A DNA stretch of 64,000 nt, from contig CAKQBK010000001.1 of assembly GCA_934216155.1 (NCBI GenBank), forward strand, positions 1 through 64,000, read 5' to 3'. This stretch comes from an uncultured Dialister sp. (lineage in GTDB: Bacteria > Bacillota > Negativicutes > Veillonellales > Dialisteraceae). The notes under the pieces were generated by a model. The model was not told where the DNA came from. It made no database searches and saw nothing but the letters and a program-made list of their open reading frames with translations. The translations under genes were made by a program, and so were the position numbers. Positions 16,080 to 26,200 of this stretch are shown piece by piece; the stretch's first letter is position 1; every line of letters begins with the position of its first letter.

Positions 16080-17054
16080 ATGACACAAAAACTTCTCTCT
16101 GTTATTGTTGCTGTATACAACGTTGAAAAATATATAACTGAATGCATCACCTCAATTTGCAATCAAACATATTCCAATTTAGAAATCATTTTGGTTGATG
16201 ATGGCTCGACTGATAAGAGTGGCATCATTTGTGATTCTTTTGCAAAAAAAGATCCAAGAATTCTGGTAATTCACCAAAAAAATAAAGGGCTAAGCGGTGC
16301 TCGTAATGTAGCACTTGACATAATGCATGGCGATTACATGACCATCGTAGATGGGGATGATTACGTCTTACCCGAAGCATTCGCTACAACCATTACTGCC
16401 ATGGAAAAATATCATCTTGACCGCTGTAGTTTTGGTTCGTTTCGTACAGGAAATGGTGGCAATGGCACAGGAAAAATCTCACTTAGTTTAGAAGACCAAC
16501 ATGACGCACGATTAAGAGATTGCTTAACTAATGAGATAGCTATTAATTGGGGAGCTGTCTATAAAAGTTCACTTTGGCAAAACATTCGATATCCCATTGG
16601 TCATGTGCATGAAGATAGCGCGGTTGCTCATTATATCATTGATCGAATACAACGTTACGGCTCTATTGATAAAAAGTACTATTATTATCGAATTAATCCT
16701 ACGGGGATCTGCCAAACTGCTGTCATGAAACCGCATACTCGCTATGACTACGTGTTAGCCTGTAAAGATCGCTTACAATATGCAATCAAAAAAAATATGT
16801 GCGTGCCACAGTCCAGAGCTGTTTTGATTAAAGCCATATTATCATATTTGACAGCGTTTTATGGAACCAATTCTCCTGAAGACGCTTGTTATGATGATGC
16901 AATTAAATTATTACGCACCCAATGCAAACTTCCTTATGATAGCAGCATACTAAACAGCAAGTATAAGATGTTTTTGTATTGTTTTGGGCGAATGGATTTT
17001 ATTCATAAAATCAGTGCAAAACTATCTATCTGGAGTAAAAGGATAAAGCAATAG
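16080..17054 (+). CDS. GT2 glycosyltransferase
   Basis: 324 residues. It opens with LLSVIVAVYNVEKYITECI, then NLEIILVDDGSTDKSG, KNKGLSGARNVALD and VDGDDYV, the GT-A fold with DXD-type metal site. The middle NWGAVYKSSLW and VHEDSAV motifs are common in EpsJ/CpsI-like O-antigen or capsule transferases. RBS GGAAAGGA lies about 10 bases before ATG 16080. It is a near paralogue of the next gene, in the same orientation. Confidence 0.87.
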   Translation: MTQKLLSVIVAVYNVEKYITECITSICNQTYSNLEIILVDDGSTDKSGIICDSFAKKDPRILVIHQKNKGLSGARNVALDIMHGDYMTIVDGDDYVLPEAFATTITAMEKYHLDRCSFGSFRTGNGGNGTGKISLSLEDQHDARLRDCLTNEIAINWGAVYKSSLWQNIRYPIGHVHEDSAVAHYIIDRIQRYGSIDKKYYYYRINPTGICQTAVMKPHTRYDYVLACKDRLQYAIKKNMCVPQSRAVLIKAILSYLTAFYGTNSPEDACYDDAIKLLRTQCKLPYDSSILNSKYKMFLYCFGRMDFIHKISAKLSIWSKRIKQ

Positions 17055-17085
17055 AAATTTTATTTACCAAGAAAATAGGAACGTC

Positions 17086-18012
17086 ATGAATCACGAAAAA
17101 CTATTATCAGTCATTGTCCCTGTCTATAAGGTAGAACCCTATTTACGACGCTGCATCGATTCCATCCGAAATCAAACTTACCAGAATCTCCAAATCATTT
17201 TGGTCGATGATGGTTCTCCTGACAATTGCGGTGCCATTTGTAATGAATACACTAAAATAGACTCCCGTATTATGGCTGTGCATCAAAAAAATGAAGGATT
17301 GAGTGGTGCCCGTAATAATGGACTTTTGTTTGCCAAAGGTGAATATATTGCTTTTGTAGACAGTGATGATTGGATTCACCCTACCATGTATCAAACACTG
17401 ATTACTATGATGGAAGAAAATGATTTAGATATGGCTCGCTGTTCCATTATTGAAACAGACGGAAGAAGTAAAGAATGTATTCTTACCCCCCCGAAAAATG
17501 CAAATAAGCTAATAGAAGGAAAGAAAATTTTCGAGCTTTATTTTACAGAGTTCCTTTGCAAGCCCGCCTGGAATGCAGTGTATCGTCGTGCGATTGTCCA
17601 GGGGATTCTTTCACCAGCTAAGTGTCATTCTGAAGATAATTATGTATCTGGAAGATATCTATATAGAGCCAATCGTATGATGATTACAGACAAACCGTTA
17701 TACTATTATTGGCAAAATCCCCACGGCATTATACATGGTGGAAATAGAAGGCTGCTAGATATTTGCGTTTGTACCAAAAAATTACGAAATGATTTAATCG
17801 CTGAAGAACATATGAATAATTTGGTTTATATCAATCGACTGAATAAAAAATTAGCAAGAGAACTTTATCATTTTATTCGTTATAATAGCAGTATATATCG
17901 TGTAGCTACGATAGCAAAAGAACAAAAACAATTTATTGTGCATCATTTGAGTTTTTTCAGATCGATACGCTTTATGTATCTTTTGCATAAAAAGCATGTT
18001 TCTGTTATATAA
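17086..18012 (+). CDS. GT2 glycosyltransferase, paralogue of the preceding gene
   Basis: 308 residues. LLSVIVPVYKVEPYLRRCI, NLQIILVDDGSPDNCGAICNEY, KNEGLSGARNNGL and FVDSDDWIHP repeat the motifs of the gene 32 bp upstream. The CKPAWNAVYRRAIV and HSEDNYVSGRYLYR segments are counterparts of that gene's WGAVYK and VHEDSA segments. The pair probably arose by duplication and adds two different sugars. AT-rich like its neighbours. Confidence 0.86.
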   Translation: MNHEKLLSVIVPVYKVEPYLRRCIDSIRNQTYQNLQIILVDDGSPDNCGAICNEYTKIDSRIMAVHQKNEGLSGARNNGLLFAKGEYIAFVDSDDWIHPTMYQTLITMMEENDLDMARCSIIETDGRSKECILTPPKNANKLIEGKKIFELYFTEFLCKPAWNAVYRRAIVQGILSPAKCHSEDNYVSGRYLYRANRMMITDKPLYYYWQNPHGIIHGGNRRLLDICVCTKKLRNDLIAEEHMNNLVYINRLNKKLARELYHFIRYNSSIYRVATIAKEQKQFIVHHLSFFRSIRFMYLLHKKHVSVI

Positions 18013-18166
18013 AACATCACCTGTGAATCCTGTTTTGACTGACTGAATTCATTGTTTTGCCAAGTGATACTTATTTTTTTATTTTCTATACATTTATTGC
18101 GTATATTCGGCAAATATCGAGTGTATGTATTGGGTATAAATTGGCTTCATAAAAGGAACACTCATC

Positions 18167-19342
18167 ATGTCTAATAAATATTGCAACATATTCATTGCTG
18201 CCTTTGCGTTATTTTCTATTATTTCTATTCCTGCTGGTAATATAGCACTTGGCATAGCCACAGTTGCTTTTCTGTTATATGCCTATAAGAATAGAAATAA
18301 CTTGCAAATTATTGATAAAACTTATTATACTGCCATTGCCATTTTTATGGGAACCATGCTCATTTCTGCCCTTGCCAGCGGTTTCATCGGGCCAGGTATG
18401 AAACGATGGAGTGACTTTTGGCTTTGGCGTTTGATGCCATTTTTCATTATGACGTTTGCCTTAAAAGATTTTATTTCCGCTAGGCGGATATTATCTATTT
18501 CTATAGTTGGTATTTCACTAAGTGCCTTATGTGCCATTTATCAAGGACTAGGTGGTAATACTCGTGCAAATGGCTTCTTTGGCAGTCCAATGACACTGGC
18601 AGGCTACTTATGCTTATTTATACCAATTCTTTTTGTACTTTTTTTAGAAAGAAAAAGATATGATATATGGAAATGGATCATAGGAATCTCTTTGAGTGTT
18701 TGCTGCGTTGCCTTATTATTTAACGGAACAAGAGGTGCTTGGCTAGCTATTGCTACCGTGATATCTTTATTATTACTGTACTATCTTATCCAAAAAGAAA
18801 AAATGGCGGTCTTTATTTTATGTGGACTCCTTATTGTCGGTGTGGGTCTAAGTCAATACCAGCCATTTACCAATCGAGTGGCCTCTATCACCGATACTAA
18901 AAATCAATCAAATGCGGAACGCTTTTTAATCTGGAACAGTGCGCTGCATATGTTTGAAGACCATCCAGTTTTAGGGGTAGGTTTGGGGCAATACAAAGAT
19001 AATTATCAAAAGAAATACATTTCACCAGAAGCCAAAGAGCCCAAATTGGAACATGCACACAATAACTTCATGCAAATGTTGGCCGAAAGTGGTATCGTTG
19101 GTTTTGGTGGATTTGTAATTTTAATTTCTTGCTTTATTGGTTACTCTTTCAAATGTTTTTTGAAAAACAAGAATCCTTATGCACTGATGATGTGTACTTC
19201 TACCTTAGTATTAATTTTGCAGGGACTAACAGAATATAACTTTGGTAATTCGGCAGTTATGAAATGTTTCTGGCTGCTACAAGGCTGTCTATTAGTATTA
19301 AGTAAAACATGGAAAAATAAGCAGTTGGAGAATATAAAGTAA
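18167..19342 (+). CDS. O-antigen ligase family membrane protein (WaaL/Wzy-C)
   Basis: 391 residues with about ten hydrophobic helices and one long periplasmic loop. The loop carries the Wzy_C signatures: NGTRGAWLAIATV before it and, at about 285-310, HAHNNFMQMLAESGIVG, with the conserved histidine of WaaL. It should ligate the lipid-linked O-chain to the lipid A-core at the periplasmic face. It ends the AT-rich cassette; an AT-rich 150-bp gap (18013-18166) with TATTCGGCAAATATCGAG and a possible TATAAA box precedes it, so it may have its own promoter. Confidence 0.85.
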   Translation: MSNKYCNIFIAAFALFSIISIPAGNIALGIATVAFLLYAYKNRNNLQIIDKTYYTAIAIFMGTMLISALASGFIGPGMKRWSDFWLWRLMPFFIMTFALKDFISARRILSISIVGISLSALCAIYQGLGGNTRANGFFGSPMTLAGYLCLFIPILFVLFLERKRYDIWKWIIGISLSVCCVALLFNGTRGAWLAIATVISLLLLYYLIQKEKMAVFILCGLLIVGVGLSQYQPFTNRVASITDTKNQSNAERFLIWNSALHMFEDHPVLGVGLGQYKDNYQKKYISPEAKEPKLEHAHNNFMQMLAESGIVGFGGFVILISCFIGYSFKCFLKNKNPYALMMCTSTLVLILQGLTEYNFGNSAVMKCFWLLQGCLLVLSKTWKNKQLENIK

Positions 19343-19424
19343 TTGAAGGGATTCTATCTTATGTCCATAACTGCTCCATATAAAGTGTTTGGGGACTTGA
19401 TATTATTCTAATAAGGGTGAAATT

Positions 19425-21314
19425 TTGCGTTTTCTCAAATCTTTACAACAGGATGCCAAGCTCTTCTTGTATATCTATGCACTGCTTATGGTTTTTCGCG
19501 TTGCCTTTCTCATCATCTATGAAGGACAGCTGGGCAATGCGGGCATGGCAGACGTTCTGACTGCTATTTGGTTAGGGGCACGAATCAGTCTCAAGACCAC
19601 GGCTTTTCTGGTGGCTTTTCCATTTCTTTTCGGAACGATTCCTTATGCCTTTTGGAAGAAGTGGCCTGAAGCGGTGATTCGGAAGGTGCTTGGTAGTATT
19701 TCTATTGCATTGATGACGTTTCTTTTCATGGCACGCATCCCGTATTACGAAATTTTCCATCAAGGGTTCAATATCATGCTGTTTAACGGCATGAAGGATG
19801 ATCGGGCGGCCATTTGGGATACGGCGGTGCAGCAGTATGCATTTTGGCCACGCCTTTTTGGCGCTTGTGTGCTTATGGCTTGTTTCATCTGGATTTGGCT
19901 TCGTATCGCCAAGACCACAGTGTGGCAACCCAAGCGTCATGTGCGTGCTTTGACCATTGGCACGATAGTGTTACTTCCTGTTTTTGCCATTTTCTGCCGT
20001 TTCGGCGGTGCGTTTCATTCCGACTCCGGTGTTCCCTGGGAAAGTGCGGCTCGTACGAAATATGTAGTTCTAAATGAAGCCATCCTTGATGATGGGCAGG
20101 CGTTGTACCGGGCGTACATCACTCACAAGCGTGCTGCCCAGAAGGCGATGCGTCCTATTTCGGAAGAAGAACTTCATCAGGCCATCGCTGGTCTCGGTGG
20201 GCATCCGGAGGCCGATTCTTTAGCCCAGGCTTTTTCTCGTCAACGTGGAGATACAACTCCATTGCTGTCTAAGCGACCGCACCATGTGGTGGTGATTCTG
20301 GGAGAAAATTATGCTCTTTGGCCGCTTTTACCAGAGTACCGGAATTTAGGGTTGGCCCAGACCGGAGAGTGGTTGGAAGCGCATGGGGCACATACATACC
20401 AGTTCTTGCCCAATGGCAATGGGACCATGACGTCTCTCAATGGGTTCTTGACTGGTCTTCCTGACGTAGGGCTCTATGTAAATTACACCATGGGCCTTCA
20501 TGGCAAACCATCTCCTTTTGCCATTGGCGAGACCATGAAACAGCTGGGGTATAGGACGATTTTCTGGTATGGTGGGCTGCGCAGTTGGCAGGATTTGGAG
20601 CATTTCACTTTGCGTGAAGGATTCGATGAATTCCATTGTGCCGATGAATTGCCCGACCAGGGGGAAAGTTCTTCCTGGGGCGCTCCTGATGGGGCTTTGT
20701 TTGATGCCATTCGTCAGAGAATGCAGGATGAAACGGAAGATACTTTCTATTTCATCCTGACTACCAGCAACCATCCACCTTTTGCTTATGATGTGGATGC
20801 CCATGGATTCCCACGGGAGGAAGTGATGGCGAAATTACCATCTTCTATCCCTACGGATAAAGCTACCATTGACCAGCTGGGCCATATCTGGTATGCCGAT
20901 CAAGTCATGGGGACCTTCATTCGCCAAGTGGAGCAGGATGATCCGTCTACCCTCTTTGTTGTCACCGGTGACCATGCGGAACGTTTCAACTTTGCCAGCG
21001 ACGTCTCTCTTTGGGCACTGAGTGGTATCCCTTGTTATTTCTATGGCGATGGTCTTCCAAAAGATTTCTTACAATCATCCACAGGCAGTCATCTCCAAAT
21101 CGCCCCAACTTTGGCTGAACTCATTGCGCCGCCAGGGGGCACGTACACGTCCCTCTTGCCGCCATTGACCGCATCGGATTGGGCGTTCAATCATCGACTG
21201 GTCATCGAAAATGGAGAGATTGGTGAGCAGAAGGATATGAAAGACAAAGCCTTTGCTCAGTATATAGAAGATGCCAGGACCGTAGCTACTTGGATGGTGG
21301 CACAGGATAAGTAG
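19425..21314 (+). CDS. Membrane-anchored sulfatase-fold transferase (LTA synthase / phosphoethanolamine transferase-like)
   Basis: 629 residues. Four to five N-terminal membrane helices (up to about 190) precede a periplasmic alkaline-phosphatase-fold domain: VVILGENYALWP with Glu294, the nucleophile threonine in NGNGTMTSLNGFLTG (Thr334) and TGDHAER with Asp516/His517. This is the layout of LtaS/PgpMDO enzymes, which move glycerol-phosphate or phosphoethanolamine onto a glycolipid. At the end of an LPS locus in a diderm, decoration of core or lipid A is the more likely job. The start is TTG 19425 with AAGGGTGA ahead; base use returns to the GC-richer type of the flanking genes. Confidence 0.85.
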   Translation: MRFLKSLQQDAKLFLYIYALLMVFRVAFLIIYEGQLGNAGMADVLTAIWLGARISLKTTAFLVAFPFLFGTIPYAFWKKWPEAVIRKVLGSISIALMTFLFMARIPYYEIFHQGFNIMLFNGMKDDRAAIWDTAVQQYAFWPRLFGACVLMACFIWIWLRIAKTTVWQPKRHVRALTIGTIVLLPVFAIFCRFGGAFHSDSGVPWESAARTKYVVLNEAILDDGQALYRAYITHKRAAQKAMRPISEEELHQAIAGLGGHPEADSLAQAFSRQRGDTTPLLSKRPHHVVVILGENYALWPLLPEYRNLGLAQTGEWLEAHGAHTYQFLPNGNGTMTSLNGFLTGLPDVGLYVNYTMGLHGKPSPFAIGETMKQLGYRTIFWYGGLRSWQDLEHFTLREGFDEFHCADELPDQGESSSWGAPDGALFDAIRQRMQDETEDTFYFILTTSNHPPFAYDVDAHGFPREEVMAKLPSSIPTDKATIDQLGHIWYADQVMGTFIRQVEQDDPSTLFVVTGDHAERFNFASDVSLWALSGIPCYFYGDGLPKDFLQSSTGSHLQIAPTLAELIAPPGGTYTSLLPPLTASDWAFNHRLVIENGEIGEQKDMKDKAFAQYIEDARTVATWMVAQDK

Positions 21315-21980
21315 TGGCTGCTTGCTAATTCCAATTTCAACTAGCATAAAATTGGATTAGTAATTGTTGCTGGTTGTTAGTTGTTTGTTGTTGGGCCCAA
21401 ACAACTGAAAATAACAGCCAACAACAATGAGTGCACAGAAATCTACACAATAGCTCGTATTCTTATGCACTTAAATATCAGAATTTCACTGCATATACTC
21501 CGTAAATATGGAGCGGATGAATTAACGAGCAAACACTAAATTGGGTAAATTAAAAAATCTTCTATCTGGTAAGTGCGAATAGACAACTTACTGGATAGAA
21601 GATTTTTTATTTCTGCCATGGGAGAAAAAGAGGAAAGAATGGTATAATTAAGAGTAAAATTTTGTAGAGTCATATAAAGCCATAACGATTTATTTCTGGT
21701 GAAAATTGTTGATAAAAAGCAATATAGAAATTAGCATTACGGTGACTGGTGACTGGTGACTGGTGACTGGTGACTGGTGGTTTACTTGCCGAGTTCTTTT
21801 ATGACAGCTTGATGGGATGAAAGAGAATTGGTTTAGGAAGTATATATGACTCCTCTAAACCTAAAACCGTAAGCCAATGAGGATCTGTTTTTATATGGAA
21901 TGTGTAGAAAGAACACGGAGTATAAACCAACAACTAACAGCCATCAACTAACAACAAATTTAACAACAAAGAGGATATTT
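21315..21980. repeat. Spacer with nested palindromes, terminator and GGTGACT array
   Basis: 21313-21540: palindromic element opening GTGGCTGCTTGCTAATTCCA and closing GATGAATTAACGAGCAAACACT, with a GTTGTTA heptamer hairpin in its centre (21365-21426). 21551-21610: terminator. 21741-21780: five perfect GGTGACT units. 21826-21880: GGTTTAG / CTAAACC units. 21925-21958: ACAACTA ACAGCCA TCAACTA ACAACAA ending just before the AAAGAGGA of the next gene. No coding sequence. Confidence 0.85.
21551..21610. terminator. Bidirectional terminator after the sulfatase gene
   Basis: AAAAAATCTTCTATCTGGTAAGT pairs with ACTTACTGGATAGAAGATTTTTT around an 11-base loop; U-tracts exist on both strands. It marks the end of the LPS transcript. 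Confidence 0.9.
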
Positions 21981-22829
21981 ATGAAATCTGATATACAAAT
22001 TCTTGTCAATGCCGATGATTTCGGGCGACATGTATTGATTAACCAAGCAGTAGCCCAGGGGGTGGAGAAGGGAATTCTTCGTTCTGCCACGTTGATGCCT
22101 GGCGGGAAGGCTTTTGATGATGCCGTAGAGGTGGCAAAGAGCCATCCGGAATTGGGCGTAGGGATTCATTTGACACTGGTCAATGGATTTCCAGTATGTG
22201 ATCCAAAGGACATTCCGTCTCTGGTGACGAAGGATGGCGTTTTCCTTGATGATTATGTGCAGTTTGTGAAGCATTTCATCACCGGGAAGATTGATATGGC
22301 CGATGTCCGGCGGGAGCTCATGGCCCAGGCAGCGAAGATGGAGAAAACCGGATTGGCCCTAACCCATGTGGACAGCCACCAGCATATGCATATGTTGCCG
22401 GGGATTATCGATGTGGCGTTGGACGTGGCAGAGTCGGTGCATTTGGACGCCATGCGGATTTCCCATACGCCGCTTTTCACGGGATTTTCTGGCAGCGTAG
22501 GACAGCTGATTGGCCGCTTGGGATTATTTACACTAGCAGAAATGTCTCAGTGGAAGGCCAACAGGCGTCATTTTCGTACGCCGGAGCATTTTGCGGGTAT
22601 TGTGGCCGGTGAAGCGGTTCATGAGGGGCATTTCAAAGATATTGTGAATCACTTGCAACCTGGTACTACAGAAGTGATGATGCATCCAGGCACAAATAAT
22701 GAAGTGCTCATCAAAGACTGCGCCTGGGATCACGACTTTGAAGCCGAATTGGCATCTATCGTTTCACCAGAAATACAGGATCTGTTGGTGAAAAAGCAGG
22801 TGAAAATTGTTAATTATAGAGAAGTGTAA
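21981..22829 (+). CDS. YdjC/ChbG family carbohydrate deacetylase
   Basis: 282 residues, the usual family size. Metal-site motifs are intact: VNADDFG (Asp12, Asp13), GIHLTL (His63) and THVDSHQHMHMLP (His129, Asp131, His133). Relatives remove acetyl groups from N-acetylated sugars, including chitobiose-6-P and lipid-linked GlcNAc-type sugars. Following an LPS decoration gene, a lipid-sugar substrate is plausible. The start is ATG 21981 with AAAGAGGA; an in-frame extension to 21900 would translate the CAACAA array and is rejected. Confidence 0.88.
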   Translation: MKSDIQILVNADDFGRHVLINQAVAQGVEKGILRSATLMPGGKAFDDAVEVAKSHPELGVGIHLTLVNGFPVCDPKDIPSLVTKDGVFLDDYVQFVKHFITGKIDMADVRRELMAQAAKMEKTGLALTHVDSHQHMHMLPGIIDVALDVAESVHLDAMRISHTPLFTGFSGSVGQLIGRLGLFTLAEMSQWKANRRHFRTPEHFAGIVAGEAVHEGHFKDIVNHLQPGTTEVMMHPGTNNEVLIKDCAWDHDFEAELASIVSPEIQDLLVKKQVKIVNYREV

Positions 22830-22862
22830 CGACTTCGAAACATGGTGATGAAGGTTATACTC

Positions 22863-23108
22863 TATGCTACCGCTGCTCGCATATGGTGTGGATATAGCTT
22901 AGCAAAGGGTTATTATTCTACTGGCCCCATTAAACCAACAAAAAAAAACACCGCTACCATCAGGTTATAGAAGGTTATGTCAAATCAGATGGCATAACCT
23001 TTTACAACCCGATGGTAGCGGTGTTTTTATTTTGTTACTCTGCTGAAATCAGCAGAATCATAACCTTTTGCTGAGCCATATTCTTGCTACATGAGAGTAG
23101 CGGTTCAC
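22863..23108. repeat. Long palindromic element family LP3, copy 1
   Basis: The left arm TACCGCTGCTCGCATATG... GCTTAGCAAAGGGTTATTATTC matches the inverse of the right arm ...AGAATCATAACCTTTTGCTGAGCC... GAGAGTAGCGG. The core 22945-23028 is a near-perfect hairpin (AAACACCGCTACCATC against GATGGTAGCGGTGTTTTT) that would also terminate transcription from either side. A second copy is at 29606-29851, a fragment at 61138-61240. Confidence 0.82.
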
Positions 23109-23230
23109 TTGCCAAAATCGGCGAGCTATATAAAAAGGAATCTTGCCAAATGTAGTTAGCGGTATAAGAGCAATTCAAGGCAGCTCGCCGCCACCACTCC
23201 TCACTTCTCACTTCTAACTCCTCACTGCAT
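23109..23230. repeat. Heptamer array at the 3' end of the hybrid kinase gene
   Basis: ACTCCTC ACTTCTC ACTTCTA ACTCCTC ACTGC (23205-23226) ends at the stop codon of the minus-strand kinase gene. Seen from the gene it is GTGAGGA GTTAGAA GTGAGAA..., the same class as at 30241-30273 after the paralogous kinase. Confidence 0.85.
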
Positions 23231-26200
23231 TTACAAATATTTCTTCAACACCCCATAGAGTTTCCCCATATCCAGTGGTTTTGCCACGTGGGCGTTCATG
23301 CCGGAGTGTTTGGCCCGGATGATATCTTCCGCGAAGGCGTTGGCGGTCATGGCGATGATGGGGATGGAGGCGGCGTCGGTGCGGTCCAAGTGGCGGATGG
23401 CCTGGGTGGCTTCGTAGCCGTTCATGATAGGCATTTGGATATCCATGAAGATCAGGTCATAGTATCCCACCGGATGGGCGAGGAAGGCGTGGAGTGCTTC
23501 TTGTCCGTTTTCGGCAGTCTCTACTTCGGCGCCGGTCATGCGGAGGATTTCCGCGGCGATTTCGCTATTGAGGGCATTGTCTTCTACCAGAAGGAAACGT
23601 TTTCCCGAAAGAGAAATTTTCGAGAAAGCTGACAGGGTGGTTTCCTGAGGCAGAGCTGTTTCTTTTCCCGTAGCCAGGTTTTTCAGGAGTGACACCAGAC
23701 GAGAGCGGAAGAGGGGCTTGGCGATGAATTCGTTGACGCCCGCTTCCCGGGCTAGGTCTTCGATTTCGCTGAAGTCATAGGCGGAGAGGATGATGATGGT
23801 CACATCGGGGCCTACGATCTGCCGGATGCGGCGGGTGGTTTCGATGCCGTCCATGCCAGGCATTTGCCAGTCTATGATGATGGCGAAATAGTGTTCATTT
23901 CGCTCCTGCTTTTCCCGTGTTTTCAAGATGGCCGCTTCGCCAGAGGTGACCGATTCGCCATCTACGCCGATGTCCTGGAGAAGGTCCACGGTGTTTTCGC
24001 AGCTCATGGGGTCATCGTCCACCACCAGCACTGGCAGATGAATCAGTTCTTCCAGCGGTTCCTGTTCGTCTTCTTGCAGAGCCAGGGACACGGTGATGAT
24101 GAACCGGGTGCCTTTCCCCAGTTCGCTTTCCACTTCGATGTCGCCGTTCATCATGCGGGCGATATTTCTAGAAATAGCCATGCCCAGGCCGGTGCCCTGG
24201 ATTTGGCTGGTTCGTTTGTCATCGGCTCGGGTGAAAGGTTCGAAGAGGACTTTCTGAAATTCTTCCGACATGCCGATGCCGTCATCTTCGATGATGAATT
24301 TGTAGCAGCTGCGGCCCGGGGTGTGCTGGGGAATTTCAGAAATAGACAGACTGATGTGGCCGCCGTCGGGGGTGTACTTGATGGAATTGGACAGCAAGTT
24401 GGTCATCAGCTGTTGCAATCGCAGGCTGTCGCCGCACACTTTTTCATGCTCCACGCCGTCGAGACGAATGGAGAGGGTGTGGTGATGGGCCTGGATGTCC
24501 GGCTGGTTCATCACCACCAGGTTATCCACCATGTCGGACAGACTGAAATCCTCTTCCGACAAGGTGAAACGGCCGCTTTCGATGCGGGACATATCGAGGA
24601 TTTCATTGATGAGTCCCAAAAGATGGCGGCTGGCCTGAGTGATTTTCGACAGGCAATCCTGGACCCGTTCCTTCTGGTCAATGTGAGCACCGGCAATGGC
24701 GGTCATGCCCACGATGGCGTTCATCGGCGTCCGGATGTCGTGGGACATGTTGGACAGGAAATCGGTTTTCGCCTGGCTGGCCCGATTGGCTGCGGCGCAG
24801 GCTTCCTGCAGGGCTTTGCGGGACGCCCGTTCCAGTCGTTTCTCCTTGGTGGTGTTCTGGGCGAAAAGGAGCACCTGCTGCAGCTGTCCATCCTTCCATG
24901 TCAAAGGAGAAATGGCCATACTCTTGAATGTCTTTTCATCGTAAGTGGCGTATTCCAGACGGTAAATGGAGTCCGGCTTAGGCAGCATCTTTCTTAGATA
25001 GGAAATACTGAAAATGTCCGACCAGGAGAGGTTTTCCACCAGTGGTTTGTACTTTGGCTCCAGTACCTGCTCTGTGAAGTTGGCAAAATTGCCCGTTACA
25101 GAGTTGGAGTCATTACCACAGGGGTAGTAATAGAAGGTATAGGTGTTTTTAGACAAGTCGCAGATGCCGATGCGATCCACCAGACGACTGGTGCCTTTGA
25201 GGAGCAGATTCAACGTATCGCTCTTTTTTGTTAACGCCTGGATATGGGCGTTTTCCTTTTTCGCCTGGGTGATGTCGCGGATGAAGAAAATCGCACAATG
25301 GGCACTCTCCACATCCTTATCGCGGCAAATGGTATTTCGTACCCATCGGGTTTCCCCATTCACATGGAGGCGGCACTCCAGGGTCAGTTCGTCCTGCTCA
25401 TAGAAGAGTTTCTTGTCGATGTAAGAAGGATTAAGAAATAGAGCCACTGTGTTTTGGTCTTCCGGGACCACAAATTCATGGATGTAACCCTGCACTAGGG
25501 CCTGCCAGTCATTCTGTAGCTCGTACTTGTGTAAAAGAGACGTGCCGTGTTTCATGGCATCGAAATTGTGGTTCGTCAAGTCTAGATAATATTCACACAA
25601 ATTGGCTTCCGTATAGGCCTGATGGAACGCATGGCTTCGCTGGGCCCGGCGCTGGGCGCGCTTTTCATTGGTGATATTGACAAAAATCCCTACAATGCGG
25701 CAAGGCGTCCCATCGAGCCGGCGGTTTACATCGGCGTTGGCCCGGAACCACAGATAAGACCCGTCGGCAGTTTTCAGGCGGTACTCCACATTGTATTTCT
25801 TTTGATTGGTCCGGTCTCTCAGGGCCTCATTGAAACTTTTCAGTACCCGTTCTCGGTCATCCGGATGGAGCTTATCCGCCCAGGCTGCAAAGGTATTGGG
25901 AAAATCAATAGTATCGTGATAGCCCAGCATGGTGCGGAAATCATGGCTGTAAAGGGCCTTCACGATATGACCCGTTTCATCGCAATCAAAAGACCAGAAT
26001 CCGGAGCGGAGCAACTGATTCACCAGCTGCAAATTTTCCTTCATCAAGTCCGTGTAGACAGAAAGCACCCACATGGGCCGCCCATTCGCATCCACGTCAT
26101 CGGTTTTGAACATGTGCACCAAAAGCGTAAGCCCATTCCGGGTGACCATTTTCCCCTCGCCCTCGCCAGAAAGGGCGCGGAAACGCTCCGGTTCCAAGAA

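Noticed and set aside
23864-24997. Long plus-strand open frame within hybrid kinase HK1
   Set aside because: Antisense shadow of a well-defined histidine kinase; composition (Phe/His/Gly-rich) is typical of antisense frames.
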